Positions 23,732-33,238 are shown, counted from the first letter of the stretch. The stretch is DNA of 64,000 bases from Balneola sp. (GCA_003712055.1 RHLJ01000002.1:248001-312000); one strand, 5' to 3'. Numbers and translations: made by a program. Notes: a model not told the origin generated them from the letters alone.

Positions 23732-26700
23732 CTATAATGGTGATCCCTTTACGACTCCTTTTTTAGTGGCTTTTTCTCCTACCATCGAAACCGGAACAAA
23801 TTTTCTTATTTCTGAGGAAGCATTATCCCAATCTGAAAGAAGGTAGGTAGCCTTAGATGAGCCAGTTTCTTTCGCATAATCCTCAAGAATGGATTTCAGG
23901 TGGAAGAGATCTGCTTTTGAAATGTTGTCTTCGGCAATATAGTCCTTGTTGATTTTGGAGCCCGGATTCTCATACATATATAAAATACCTCCGGTCATTC
24001 CCGCTCCGATATTGTCTGAAGTAGCGCCAAGAATTACCACTGTTCCATTGGTCATGTATTCACAGGCATGCAAACCGGTTCCTTCCACAACGGCAGTTGC
24101 TCCACTATTCCGAACGGCAAAGCGGTCACCTGCCTGACCATGCACATACAGTGTTCCTCCAGTTGCACCATATAATGCACAGTTACCGATAATAGCATTA
24201 TCCTCGGGAGCGTAACTAGCATTGGCCGGAGGAACTATAACCGTCTTACCTCCGTGCATCGACTTACATACTGAGTCATTAGCTTCACCAACAAGCCGAA
24301 TATCTACTTCCTTGGTTTGGAATACCCCAAAACTTTGTCCAGCACTTCCCTCAAACCCGAGTTTGATTTTTCCGGTATATGGCTTAACAGAAGTTTCTTC
24401 CTCTTTAATACCAGCCAATCGGGCGACGCTTTGTCGTTGGGCGAGATAGCCAAATAAGGTAGCCAGAGCCGAGCGATCCGTATTAATGATCTTATACTGC
24501 TTATCAGCATCTTTATTCTTTTCAATCACTTTTTCCAGATCGGAAAGCACTTCGGCGTTCAGTGCACTAATAGGTTCCGAAAGTCCTTCCAGAGAAACTT
24601 CTTTCTTATATGCAGGTGCATTCAGGAAAAAGCCCAAATCAAGGTTTAGGGTATTGATGAGTTCCAGATGGGTACCGTTAATAGAAAGCAGGTTGGTATC
24701 ACCACAAATTTCATCTAGTGATGTTTTACCCATTGAAGCCAGGATACGTCGCACATCTTCGGCGATATAAGTAAGGCCTTTTACAATGTGATCTTTATGA
24801 CCAACATATTTGGCTTTGAATTTTGGATCGTGAGTAGCAATCCCACGAGGGCAGGTATTTTTTTCACAGATTCGCGCCATTACACAGCCTTCAGCAATAA
24901 GCAGAAATTTTCCGAAATCGAATTCCTCGGCGCCAAGAATAGAACCAATCACAATATCCTTTCCGCAAGAAAGGCCACCATCTGTTCGAAGAACCACATG
25001 ATCGCGGAGGTTATTCTCAACCAAAGCCTGATGAACTTCAAGCAACCCTATTTCCCAGGGAAGTCCTGCATGTTTCATAGAGCTTAAAGAGGCCGCTCCG
25101 GTTCCACCTTCTCCTCCGGAAACCTGGATGGAATCAGCGCCAGCTTTAGCAACTCCAACAGCAATAGTTCCAATATTTTCACCAGCAACAAGCTTCACAC
25201 TTACTTTTCCCTCAGGGTGGATTTGCTTGAGGTCATTAATCAATTGCTTTAGATCCTCTATACTATAAATGTCGTGCAAAGGAGGTGGAGAGATCAGGTC
25301 AAAACCCGGGTTGGCAAAACGGGCTTTAGCAATATCTGCATCCACTTTAATACCCATGAGCTGGCCACCTTCACCAGGTTTTGCTCCCTGGCATACTTTG
25401 ATCTGGATTTCTTCTCCCGAAACAAGGTATTCGGCGGTTACTCCAAATCTGCCTGAAGCTATTTGTTTGACAGACGCTCCGATTCCTTCTTTAAAATAGT
25501 ATGGGTTTTCGCCTCCTTCACCACTGTTACATCTTCCCCCAATTTCCTTCATGGCAAGGAAGATATCTCGTTGCGATTCAGCGCTGATAGCTCCAAAGGA
25601 CATTGCCCCTGAGCCAAAAGTCTTAAGGATGTGACCAGCTTCTTTGACCTTGTCTAGAGAGGCAGGAGTTTCTGCTTTTTTAGTATTGAAGAGGTGCCTC
25701 AGTGCTACGGGTTCGTCTTCGAGTCCAAGTTTGAGGTACTCGTCATAAAGCTCCATATCGTTAAGTTCCAATCCCTGTTGCTGTACCAGGTCATGGATGA
25801 TTTTAGACCGTGTATTGGTCATGGAATGCTTTTCGCCAACGGTTCCTCTCGTATGTTCTTTGTACTGATAGCTTTTTATGGGTTTAAAAGTAGCTAGTGA
25901 TTCTTCCGTTAAATCACTGGTTCGTTCTAACACCATTTCTGCAATCTGGTCAATTTCCAGACCACCAATAGGGCTTTGAATGCCCGGGAAGTACTCATTG
26001 ATAACTCCTTGACCCAGGCCTAAGGCTGAGAATAATTTTGCGCTCTGATAACTTCTTACGACAGAGATTCCAGACTTGGCCATCACTTTAAGCAGGCCAT
26101 TCTCCATTGCTTTGAGGAGGTTTCTCTCTTTTGTATCAGAATCCAGGTTTTTCAAAGCACGGGCCGGATCATTCCGGGCTATATCAAGTGCCAGATATGG
26201 GCATACTGCCTGAGCACCAAATCCAATGAGTGCTGAAGCATGATGCGTACTTTTTACTTCACCGGTATCAACAATTACGGCGGCATTTAATTTGAGACCT
26301 TCATCATTGAGGGAGTTAACCACTCTGCGAAGGGTAAGTAAGCTTGGAAGCGGTGTTTGATCCAGGTTTGCAGATCGGTCACTTAAAATTAAGATGGTGT
26401 GGCCATCACGTACAGCCTGAATAGCTTCTTCCCCAATTTTTGTAAGTCTGGCTTTAAAGCCAACTACTCCATGTGTTCGCTTAAAGGTTGTATTGATTAC
26501 AAAGGGAACCACCCGGTCTTGTTCGGTGCTGTTCTTAATACAAGAGTATATATAGTCCATTTGGGCGAGGCTCAAGAATGGGCTTTTGACCTCATAAGCA
26601 GGGGCTGGAGGGATGAGTTCTTTTGGTTCGAAGATGTTGGGCTTTTTGCCCAGGTACACCGTCAGGTCGGTAACCACTTTTTCTCTTATATAATCGAGAG

Positions 26701-28216
26701 GTGGGTTGGTAACCTGAGAGAAATTCTGGAAGAAGAAATCGAAAAAGGGACGTGGTTCGGTCGATAATACAGCCAGTCGGGCAGTGTCTCCCATGGAACC
26801 AATAGGCTCTTTACCTTTTTCGGCCATTGGGTAGATGATCTTCGAGAGTTCTTCATCGGTACAGGAGAAGAAAGGCTTTTTGTCCTCAAAGCGCTCTTTG
26901 ATATCACCCACTTTTTCAGGGATGAGTTCAACACGTGCATCGAAGGGGGCATCATGGTTTTCTCTAGAATGACTTGGATCTCGGAAAAGTACCTTTCCTG
27001 AAGCCAGGTCGACGGTGACTCCACGTCCGGCATATAATGTTCCTTTGCCTTCAATAATACCTTCATCAATCTCGAAAGTGCCTGCTTCTGAGGAGAGGTA
27101 GAAATGATCAGCGGTTCGGGTCCAGCGACAAGGGCGGAATCCGTTTCGATCTAGTCGTGCTCCAATCGTATATCCATTTGCATAAGTAATGAGGGCTGGT
27201 CCGTCCCAGGGCTCCATGGCTCGGCTCCAGAATTTGTAGAATTTATTGCCTTCGGTAGCAGGAGGCATACAAATAGCCAGGATATCTTCTACATTTGGAA
27301 TACTACTTCGATAGCGTAGTGCCTCCACCATTTCGTTTAAGCTTCCTGAGTCGCTGATGCCATTTCGGGTAAGCAATTCATTCTTTTCAGCACCAATCAT
27401 TTTTTCGCGCGACTTCGCCCAGGAGCGATTACCCGCAATGGTATTAATTTCCCCGTTGTGGCCGATTAGCCGGAAAGGCTGAGCCTTATCCCACGAAGTA
27501 GTGGTATTGGTACTAAAGCGGCGATGGAAGAGACAAAACCGGGTGGTGTATTTGGGGTTCTTTAAATCAAGATAGAACTCTTCCAATGCATAGGACTGAG
27601 TGAGGGCCTTATATATAATAGTCTTTGCAGAAAGAGAGGTGAAATATAAGGCGTCTTCAAGCTTTTCATTTAATAGCTTTGATTTGGTAAGCTGTTTAGC
27701 TGTGTATAATCTCTTATCAAAAGAGAGCATGGTTTTCGCTCGAGCCGGACGTTTGATTACTGCATGAAGAATATCCGGAACACTAAGGGTGGCATCTTCA
27801 CCTAATACATCGCTGTTCACTGGTACATCTCTGTATTCCAGAACATCTAACCCAAACAGGGCAAAGGTGCTTTCAAAAACCTTAAGGGCTTTTTGTTGGC
27901 GGGATTTATCTTTGGATAAAAAGAGGGTGGCTACGGCTACTGCATCTTGCTCATAGCCGAGCATATCGAAAGGGATATCGGTCATAATCCCGGCGCCATC
28001 TCCGGTTAAACCGTCTGCGGCACAAGCACCTCTATGCTCTACACAACGGAGCGCATGCAGACCCTGAAGCAAATGACTGTTGCTATATTCCTGATGCCGG
28101 CTCACAACAAATCCTACTCCACAGGCCGACTTCTCTGCTCCTGTATACCTAAATTTTTTCTGATCCTTCATTGCGTGAAAGTTACTTTTTCGACAGTGAG
28201 AACCTTCAAAAAGCAT
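23732..28216 (-). CDS. gltB: Glutamate synthase, large subunit
   Basis: 1494 residues as the longest ORF. The catalytic cysteine of the class II glutaminase is in SACGVGFVV at residue 32, so the Met at residue 16 (start 28171) is a likelier start with a short propeptide. The glutaminase domain covers residues 32-430. The FMN-binding synthase domain has EGGENPYYFKEG, SGGEGGTGAASLSS and the 3Fe-4S cysteines in CVMARICEKNTCPRG. The C-terminal beta-helix has NGTVVILG and GMTGGILYMY. It makes glutamate from glutamine and 2-oxoglutarate. The usual small subunit gltD is not in this window. Confidence 0.97.
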   Translation of the reverse strand: MLFEGSHCRKSNFHAMKDQKKFRYTGAEKSACGVGFVVSRHQEYSNSHLLQGLHALRCVEHRGACAADGLTGDGAGIMTDIPFDMLGYEQDAVAVATLFLSKDKSRQQKALKVFESTFALFGLDVLEYRDVPVNSDVLGEDATLSVPDILHAVIKRPARAKTMLSFDKRLYTAKQLTKSKLLNEKLEDALYFTSLSAKTIIYKALTQSYALEEFYLDLKNPKYTTRFCLFHRRFSTNTTTSWDKAQPFRLIGHNGEINTIAGNRSWAKSREKMIGAEKNELLTRNGISDSGSLNEMVEALRYRSSIPNVEDILAICMPPATEGNKFYKFWSRAMEPWDGPALITYANGYTIGARLDRNGFRPCRWTRTADHFYLSSEAGTFEIDEGIIEGKGTLYAGRGVTVDLASGKVLFRDPSHSRENHDAPFDARVELIPEKVGDIKERFEDKKPFFSCTDEELSKIIYPMAEKGKEPIGSMGDTARLAVLSTEPRPFFDFFFQNFSQVTNPPLDYIREKVVTDLTVYLGKKPNIFEPKELIPPAPAYEVKSPFLSLAQMDYIYSCIKNSTEQDRVVPFVINTTFKRTHGVVGFKARLTKIGEEAIQAVRDGHTILILSDRSANLDQTPLPSLLTLRRVVNSLNDEGLKLNAAVIVDTGEVKSTHHASALIGFGAQAVCPYLALDIARNDPARALKNLDSDTKERNLLKAMENGLLKVMAKSGISVVRSYQSAKLFSALGLGQGVINEYFPGIQSPIGGLEIDQIAEMVLERTSDLTEESLATFKPIKSYQYKEHTRGTVGEKHSMTNTRSKIIHDLVQQQGLELNDMELYDEYLKLGLEDEPVALRHLFNTKKAETPASLDKVKEAGHILKTFGSGAMSFGAISAESQRDIFLAMKEIGGRCNSGEGGENPYYFKEGIGASVKQIASGRFGVTAEYLVSGEEIQIKVCQGAKPGEGGQLMGIKVDADIAKARFANPGFDLISPPPLHDIYSIEDLKQLINDLKQIHPEGKVSVKLVAGENIGTIAVGVAKAGADSIQVSGGEGGTGAASLSSMKHAGLPWEIGLLEVHQALVENNLRDHVVLRTDGGLSCGKDIVIGSILGAEEFDFGKFLLIAEGCVMARICEKNTCPRGIATHDPKFKAKYVGHKDHIVKGLTYIAEDVRRILASMGKTSLDEICGDTNLLSINGTHLELINTLNLDLGFFLNAPAYKKEVSLEGLSEPISALNAEVLSDLEKVIEKNKDADKQYKIINTDRSALATLFGYLAQRQSVARLAGIKEEETSVKPYTGKIKLGFEGSAGQSFGVFQTKEVDIRLVGEANDSVCKSMHGGKTVIVPPANASYAPEDNAIIGNCALYGATGGTLYVHGQAGDRFAVRNSGATAVVEGTGLHACEYMTNGTVVILGATSDNIGAGMTGGILYMYENPGSKINKDYIAEDNISKADLFHLKSILEDYAKETGSSKATYLLSDWDNASSEIRKFVPVSMVGEKATKKGVVKGSPL

Positions 28217-28379
28217 AAAAAAATGCAGGATGTCAAACTTTAGATGAGTTGGTAAATCGTGGTTTAAACTAAATAAATAAGGGTTTTAGGGGGTTAATGA
28301 GGTGCGAGAACCACTATGCAAAAAGAAAGAGTTTTTAATGCAATTTAGAAAAGCGCTTTCGGGTATATTGGTGTATAAT

Positions 28380-28419
28380 TATTTATTTAGGTATTTAAAT
28401 CTCATGGCCTAAATAAATA
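28380..28419. promoter_or_regulatory. 12-bp inverted repeat upstream of gltB
   Basis: TATTTATTTAGG and CCTAAATAAATA with a 16-base spacer, 164 bases upstream of the gltB ORF. It could be an operator or an AT-rich stem. The rest of the 528-base gltB-hisF gap holds one palindromic repeat (28531-28665) and no convincing gene. Confidence 0.35.
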
Positions 28420-28530
28420 AAATTTAGATTTTTCTCTCTTTTCTGCCGTCATCCCTGTAGATGTTAGACAATTTGATGATAAAAATTATATAAGCCTCTA
28501 TTCTTGGGATTGAAAAAGTCTCACAAAGAA

Positions 28531-28665
28531 AAAAATCGTCTTTGCGAAGGACACAGCGATAGCTAGTCCTGAAGCAATCTCGTGATGGAGGCTTTTTCCG
28601 GGAGATTGCTTCGTCGATACGAGTACTCAATGAACATATCGCTTTCGAACTCCTCGCAAAGACTC
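28531..28665. repeat. Palindromic repeat with GAAGCAATCTC core
   Basis: Outer arms GTCTTTGCGAAGGAC and CTCCTCGCAAAGAC; inner arms GAAGCAATCTC and GAGATTGCTTC. It is of the 'TTGCGAGG...GAAGCAATCTC' type common in many bacterial genomes. Lies between gltB and hisF. Confidence 0.8.
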
Positions 28666-28744
28666 CTTGGATTTAGATAAAACGGCCATTGAATTGTATG
28701 ACAACTATATGGATGACTTAAGGATAGTTTTACTTAACCAGCAA

Positions 28745-29500
28745 TCAAACCCGAACGGGAATTCCTTGTTTGGTCATTTCTTCTTTAAGGTCGGAGATTT
28801 CTATTTCCTTAAAGTGAAAGATACTTGCTGCAAGTACCGCGTCGGAGTTGGAGATAGAAATGGCGTCCACACAATGCTGGATGGTGCCTGCACCCCCACT
28901 GGCAATTACAGGGATACGCACCAGGTCATTTACCCTGGATAGCAGGTCGAGATCAAAACCGGATTTGGTTCCATCCCTGTCCATGCTTGTTAAAAGGATT
29001 TCACCTGCTCCTCGTTCTTCCACTTCTTTCATCCATTTCAGGGCATCTATCCCGGTATCTTCGGTTCCCCCTTTAATGAATACATTCCAGTTAGATCCCA
29101 TATTTTTAGCATCTACTGCAGCTACGATGGCTTGTGCTCCGAATGCATCGGAAGCTCGATTTATCAAGTCCGGACCTTTTACGATGCTGCTATTCAGAGA
29201 CACTTTATCGGCTCCGGCTTTGAGGAGTTCTTCAATTTCATCCACGGTTTTGATACCACCGCCCACAGTGAAAGGGATATTAATTTTTCGGGCGATGCGG
29301 GTAACGAGCTCAACAAGGGTTCTTCTCTTTTCGAGGGTAGCAGTGATGTCGAGGAATACCAACTCATCGGCACCTTCTTCTGAATATCGCTGTGCCAGTT
29401 CAACGGGATCTCCGGCGTCCCTTAATCCGAGAAAATTGACTCCTTTAACTGTACGGCCGTCTTTGATATCAAGGCAAGGAATGATTCGTTTAGTGAGCAT
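28745..29500 (-). CDS. hisF: Imidazole glycerol phosphate synthase subunit HisF
   Basis: 251 residues, full length (beta/alpha)8 barrel. Catalytic Asp in IPCLDIKDG and in IVAAVDAK; phosphate loops [15 protein letters not shown] and VIASGGAGT. It closes the imidazole ring in histidine synthesis, using ammonia from HisH (not in the window). A TAACTTTG box lies upstream. The gene is divergent from the AMP-binding protein gene. Confidence 0.97.
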   Translation of the reverse strand: MLTKRIIPCLDIKDGRTVKGVNFLGLRDAGDPVELAQRYSEEGADELVFLDITATLEKRRTLVELVTRIARKINIPFTVGGGIKTVDEIEELLKAGADKVSLNSSIVKGPDLINRASDAFGAQAIVAAVDAKNMGSNWNVFIKGGTEDTGIDALKWMKEVEERGAGEILLTSMDRDGTKSGFDLDLLSRVNDLVRIPVIASGGAGTIQHCVDAISISNSDAVLAASIFHFKEIEISDLKEEMTKQGIPVRV

Positions 29501-29531
29501 CGTTGTTTTTTGCAGAGATTAAATTTAACAC

Positions 29532-29539
29532 CAAAGTTA
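29532..29539 (-). promoter_or_regulatory. Candidate -7 promoter box for hisF
   Basis: On the minus strand the sequence is TAACTTTG, a perfect TAnnTTTG box, 32 bases before the hisF start. No clear -33 TTG. Confidence 0.45.
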
Positions 29540-29598
29540 ACACTTCTTTTACACTCTTTTGAAAAACGAGACGTATTGTTTATTGAAATCATTCAGAC

Positions 29599-30456
29599 AT
29601 GGACTATGAGATCACATCGCTAAAAGGGTCCGGGAAGGATATTGTAAGAAGAATAAGGAGTTCAGAGAAGTCGCAGCTATTAATCCCACCCAAACTTTCA
29701 GGGATGAACCTGGATATACCAGCTCCGCCTTCAGGGGATAAGTATATCGGTTTGTTCTCAAGTGGTACTACTCAACAACCAAAGTGCATTTGGAATACCC
29801 TGGATAGGATTGAAGAGAATGCCCGGTATTCAGTGGAAGCTTTTGAGGTAGGCCCGCAGCACCTGGTGTTATTGATGGCCATGCCCTGGCATATTGCCGG
29901 ATTATCGTGGATGTTAATGTGTGAATCGGTGGAGTGTGATTACTTTTTTATCACCACCAAAAAGGGAGAGCACGATTTCTGGATTAAAACGGTGCAGGAT
30001 ATTTCCCCGGATTATCTCTTTACTGTTCCTGCCGTACTCCGGGCGTTGTATGATGAGCGCTGGTTTGTAAATAATGTGGCTTATGGGGGCTATCCCATCA
30101 AATTTGAAGAATATGCAAAGCTATCTCCGCATTGTAGTTTTATGTACCAGGGATATGGACAAACCGAAGCAGGTGGGTTGATTTCCTGCCATAAACGGAG
30201 AAGTACGGTACTTCCTTTTGATCTGGAAAATCTGTGCAATGGTAAAGCGATAGAAGGAGTAGAGCTCACGTGCAGTGGCACACAGGAACATCCAACACCT
30301 ATTTATATCTATTCAAGAACCTCGTGCTTTGCTCAAACCTACGATAGCGGAGATGTAGGATTTACCGATGAAGAGGGGAATATCTATATAGCCGGGAGAT
30401 CCTTAGCTCCTGAAAGTTCCAAAGCAACTACCAAAAAAGAACTGCTCGGCAATTAA
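29599..30456 (+). CDS. Truncated AMP-binding (acyl-CoA synthetase/MenE-like) protein
   Basis: 285 residues, against 450-550 for normal acyl-activating enzymes. It keeps the P-loop FSSGTTQQPK (usual SSGTTGxPK), MAMPWHIAGLSWML, YQGYGQTEAGG and a late SGDVGFTDEEGNIYIAGR. It lacks most of the N-terminal substrate domain and the whole C-terminal lid with its catalytic lysine. The frame is open and there is no sign of decay, so a stripped adenylation-type protein may be real. It resembles OSB-CoA ligase, but no menaquinone genes are near. It precedes tRNA-Ile2 and a P450-ferredoxin pair. Confidence 0.7.
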   Translation: MDYEITSLKGSGKDIVRRIRSSEKSQLLIPPKLSGMNLDIPAPPSGDKYIGLFSSGTTQQPKCIWNTLDRIEENARYSVEAFEVGPQHLVLLMAMPWHIAGLSWMLMCESVECDYFFITTKKGEHDFWIKTVQDISPDYLFTVPAVLRALYDERWFVNNVAYGGYPIKFEEYAKLSPHCSFMYQGYGQTEAGGLISCHKRRSTVLPFDLENLCNGKAIEGVELTCSGTQEHPTPIYIYSRTSCFAQTYDSGDVGFTDEEGNIYIAGRSLAPESSKATTKKELLGN

Positions 30457-30503
30457 GCTGCTTTTTGAAGTAAAAATTGCTTTCAAAAAGAGGGGAAAGG
30501 TCT

Positions 30504-30511
30504 TAACTTTG
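30504..30511 (+). promoter_or_regulatory. Promoter -7 box for tRNA-Ile2
   Basis: TAACTTTG, 17 bases before the tRNA; a TTG at 30477 lies 24 bases upstream, slightly far for the -33 element. Confidence 0.6.
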
Positions 30512-30527
30512 CAGCCTTTGCAAAAAA

Positions 30528-30601
30528 GGGCCCATAGCTCAGTTGGTTAGAGCAGTCGACTCATAATCGATTGGTCGGGGGTTCAAGTCCCTCTGGGCCC
30601 A
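30528..30601 (+). tRNA. tRNA with CAT anticodon, probably tRNA-Ile2 (lysidine-modified)
   Basis: 74 bases. Acceptor GGGCCCA/TGGGCCC plus A73, D arm GCTC/GAGC, anticodon arm GTCGA-CTCATAA-TCGAT, T arm GGGGG-TTCAAGT-CCCTC. The anticodon arm and the GGTC variable loop match bacterial AUA-reading tRNA-Ile2 better than elongator Met, but CAT is shared by both. CCA is not encoded. Confidence 0.92.
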
Positions 30602-30607
30602 CTTCAT

Positions 30608-30645
30608 AAAAACCCATTTCAGTTAACCCTGGGATGGGTTTTTTA
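30608..30645 (+). terminator. Terminator after tRNA-Ile2
   Basis: AACCCAT and ATGGGTT form the stem, followed by a T-run; seven bases after the tRNA. Confidence 0.75.
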
Positions 30646-30787
30646 TTTAAAAATATCTGAATTATCCAAAATTCAGATCGACTGAGGCATAAAATGCTAA
30701 TATCTGCAATAAACTAGTTTAATTTCGCCAATGTTCTTTTCTGCTGAATAAATAGATTTCAGTAACCAACCAACCTAAGAACCCGGA

Positions 30788-31948
30788 ATGAAGGCGAGCG
30801 AATTTTCCTGTCCATTCGAACATCTAAGGAAAGAAGACGGAGTATACCAGATCGAAGATCATGGGGAATCTGTACACATGGTGCTTCGATTAAAGGATTT
30901 GAGAAAAGCTGCTCATTCCTGGGAGATATTCAATTCAGGGTCGGTTGACCCTGGTAGAATTGTGATTCCTTCAGAAGTAGATGTTCGGGATATCCGACAG
31001 ATTCCCGTTGAAATGGATCCCCCACAGCATAAAGATTTTCGGGCTCTTTTGGATCCCTGGTTCAAAAGACCGCTGGAAGAGGGTTTTCAACAAAAACTGG
31101 ATGTTATTATCGACGAATTGCTAAACGAAGCATGCTCAGGAGAGGAGATCGAGTTAGTGGAGGAATTTTCGCTAAAGCTTCAATCGAGAGCCCTTACTCT
31201 ATTATTGAATACGGCAATGGATGAGGCCGATACCTGGATTTCCTGGGGAACACATGTTTTTAGAGGAGAAGGTGGCGAATTAGATTCTACCAAAGCAGGG
31301 GTAGTGGATGAATACATCCTTCAAAAAATAGAAGAAGCGAGTACCAGCCCTGGCGAGGATCTTTTTTCGGTGTTACTGAATTCTGAAGTGGAGGGAAGGA
31401 AGCTGAGCAAAGAAGAAGTTCACGGAATTATGAACCTGACTTTTGCCGGAGGTCGGGACACAGTAATAAACACTCTTACAAACTCCATTGCCTATTTCGC
31501 AGAACATCCGGAAGCATTGCAACAAATACGAGAAAACCCGGATATGGTGAACAATGCTGTAGAAGAATTAGTACGCTATTTCAGTCCACTTACCCAATTA
31601 GGAAGGGTAGCAGCCGAAGAATCAATGATTGGAGATTGTCCCATAAAAAAGAACGAAAAAATTGGATTGACCTGGGCTTCGGCAAATCGGGATGAATCTG
31701 TATTTGAAAATCCGGAGGAAGTTATTCTTGATAGGAAAAGGAATCCTCACGTGGCCTTCGGGTTTGGGATTCATGCCTGTTTAGGCGCCACCCATGCCCG
31801 GCAAATATTACGGAAGGTAGTAAAGGCTCTTTCAGAAAGAGTAGACTCTATCGACATTATCAACTTCAAAGAAAACATCGAAAGCATTGGCGAAATCAAA
31901 AGGAAAGTAGGTTTCGAAGAAATCAATGTTCGTTTCAATTCTAAATAA
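30788..31948 (+). CDS. Cytochrome P450
   Basis: 386 residues, soluble bacterial class I size. I-helix FAGGRDTVINT (variant of A/G-G-x-D-T-T), K-helix EELVRYFSP (ExxR), and the haem loop AFGFGIHACLGATHAR, with the thiolate cysteine. There is no membrane anchor. It should take electrons from the ferredoxin encoded six bases downstream; no ferredoxin reductase is in the window. The substrate is unknown. The short N-terminus (MKASEFSCPFEHLR) fits the CYP107/CYP109-like bacterial families. Confidence 0.93.
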   Translation: MKASEFSCPFEHLRKEDGVYQIEDHGESVHMVLRLKDLRKAAHSWEIFNSGSVDPGRIVIPSEVDVRDIRQIPVEMDPPQHKDFRALLDPWFKRPLEEGFQQKLDVIIDELLNEACSGEEIELVEEFSLKLQSRALTLLLNTAMDEADTWISWGTHVFRGEGGELDSTKAGVVDEYILQKIEEASTSPGEDLFSVLLNSEVEGRKLSKEEVHGIMNLTFAGGRDTVINTLTNSIAYFAEHPEALQQIRENPDMVNNAVEELVRYFSPLTQLGRVAAEESMIGDCPIKKNEKIGLTWASANRDESVFENPEEVILDRKRNPHVAFGFGIHACLGATHARQILRKVVKALSERVDSIDIINFKENIESIGEIKRKVGFEEINVRFNSK

Positions 31949-31954
31949 ATCACA

Positions 31955-32266
31955 ATGGCAAAGATCACTTTTATAACACAATCTCAGGAAGAAATTACAC
32001 TTGATGACAATTCAGGAAGCGTTATGGAGTTGGCTACTTTTCATGATGTACAAGGCATTGAAGGGAATTGTGGTGGGGTTTGTTCTTGTGCTACCTGTCA
32101 CGTTCATGTAGCTCCCGAGGATTTTGATAAAGTTGGCAAGCCTGATGACATGGAAACGGATATCCTTGAATTTGAAGATAATGCAACAGAGTTCAGTCGA
32201 TTGAGTTGCCAGATTGAAATCACTGAAGAGCTCGATGGAATCAGGTTATTTGTAGCAAATGAATAA
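31955..32266 (+). CDS. [2Fe-2S] ferredoxin, adrenodoxin/putidaredoxin type
   Basis: 103 residues. The cluster ligands are CGGVCSCATCH (C-x5-C-x2-C, with one extra cysteine inside) and the last Cys in LSCQIE. The TCHVHV motif and an acidic stretch (EDFDKVGKPDDMETD) for partner docking are typical of P450-supporting ferredoxins. It starts six bases after the P450 stop and surely forms a two-gene unit with it. Confidence 0.93.
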   Translation: MAKITFITQSQEEITLDDNSGSVMELATFHDVQGIEGNCGGVCSCATCHVHVAPEDFDKVGKPDDMETDILEFEDNATEFSRLSCQIEITEELDGIRLFVANE

Positions 32267-32325
32267 TGGAGCATGGTTTAATTCTCGAAGCCTATAGTTA
32301 CATTGTCGCCAAAAAAGATCAATAA

Positions 32326-33231
32326 ATGATGGTACCTCAGCTAATTCTTTTTATAGTTTTCATAGTTACTCCTTGGGAAATGGAGGCAAATAATGAACTA
32401 ATTAGCATTAAACAGTTTGAGTCGAAGTATGTTACCGAAAGGGATATTTTTGTCAGGCTTCCTGATTCATATAATGAAGAAATAAAATATCCGGTGTTGT
32501 ACATGCACGATGGTCAGATGTTGTTCAGCACTTTGGATACATGGAACGGGCAATCCTGGAGATTGGACGAAGTTATCGATAGCCTGGTACTAGAAGGAGC
32601 TATCGAGGATATAATTCTGGTTGGTATTTCTAGTGTTTCTCAGGAAAGGCATTCCAATTATTTTCCCGAAAAACCTTTCAATTCGTTGGAGTCATCTTAC
32701 CGCGATTCTTTACGAAATATAGACCGATATGGATCGCCTATGTTTGGGATAGATGTCAATTCAGATGACTATTTGAAATTTATAGTCTATGAGCTAAAGC
32801 CCTATATCGATAATCGGTTTTCAACTCTGAGTGATGTTTCGAATACATTTATTGCAGGTTCAAGTATGGGTGGGCTCATTTCCATGTATGCCTTTTTTGA
32901 GTACCCCGAAATTTTTGGCGGAGCAGCATGTATTTCCACTCATTGGATTGGGAGTTTTTCTGATAACAGCGAAATACCAGATGCCTTTTATTCTTATTTG
33001 GATGCACGAAAAGAATCTGTTTCAGGCCGGAAACTATATTTTGATATCGGAACGGCTACGCTTGACCAATACTACCCCGTTCATCAGCGACGAATGGATC
33101 AAATTTTTCGAAGTGTAGAGGAATCGATAGATTTTGATTTCTCTACTGAAGTGTATGAAGGTGAGCCCCACACAGAAATAGCATGGAGTAAACGAGTACA
33201 TGAAGCACTTACTTTTTTATTAGCTGACTAG
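32326..33231 (+). CDS. Alpha/beta-hydrolase esterase (Fes/esterase D-like)
   Basis: 301 residues with an N-terminal signal segment (VPQLILFIVFIVTPW), so exported. YPVLYMHDGQ is the oxyanion region, FIAGSSMGGLISMY has the nucleophile serine, and PHTEIAWSKR near the end the catalytic histidine. This is the 'putative esterase' family that includes enterochelin esterase-like and carbohydrate acetyl/feruloyl esterases. With the AraC regulator and the GH127 gene next door, it may remove acyl groups from plant polysaccharide. Confidence 0.8.
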   Translation: MMVPQLILFIVFIVTPWEMEANNELISIKQFESKYVTERDIFVRLPDSYNEEIKYPVLYMHDGQMLFSTLDTWNGQSWRLDEVIDSLVLEGAIEDIILVGISSVSQERHSNYFPEKPFNSLESSYRDSLRNIDRYGSPMFGIDVNSDDYLKFIVYELKPYIDNRFSTLSDVSNTFIAGSSMGGLISMYAFFEYPEIFGGAACISTHWIGSFSDNSEIPDAFYSYLDARKESVSGRKLYFDIGTATLDQYYPVHQRRMDQIFRSVEESIDFDFSTEVYEGEPHTEIAWSKRVHEALTFLLAD

Positions 33232-33238
33232 GGAGTTT

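Noticed and set aside
28424-28630. 68-residue minus-strand ORF between gltB and hisF
   Set aside because: It overlaps the palindromic repeat at 28531 and has no recognisable feature.
28667-28942. 91-residue plus-strand ORF starting with MDLDKTAIELYDNYMDDLR
   Set aside because: The first 25 residues look protein-like, but the rest is antisense to hisF; too little is left to support a gene.
28848-29522. 224-residue plus-strand ORF opposite hisF
   Set aside because: It is a shadow of hisF, which has full family conservation on the minus strand.
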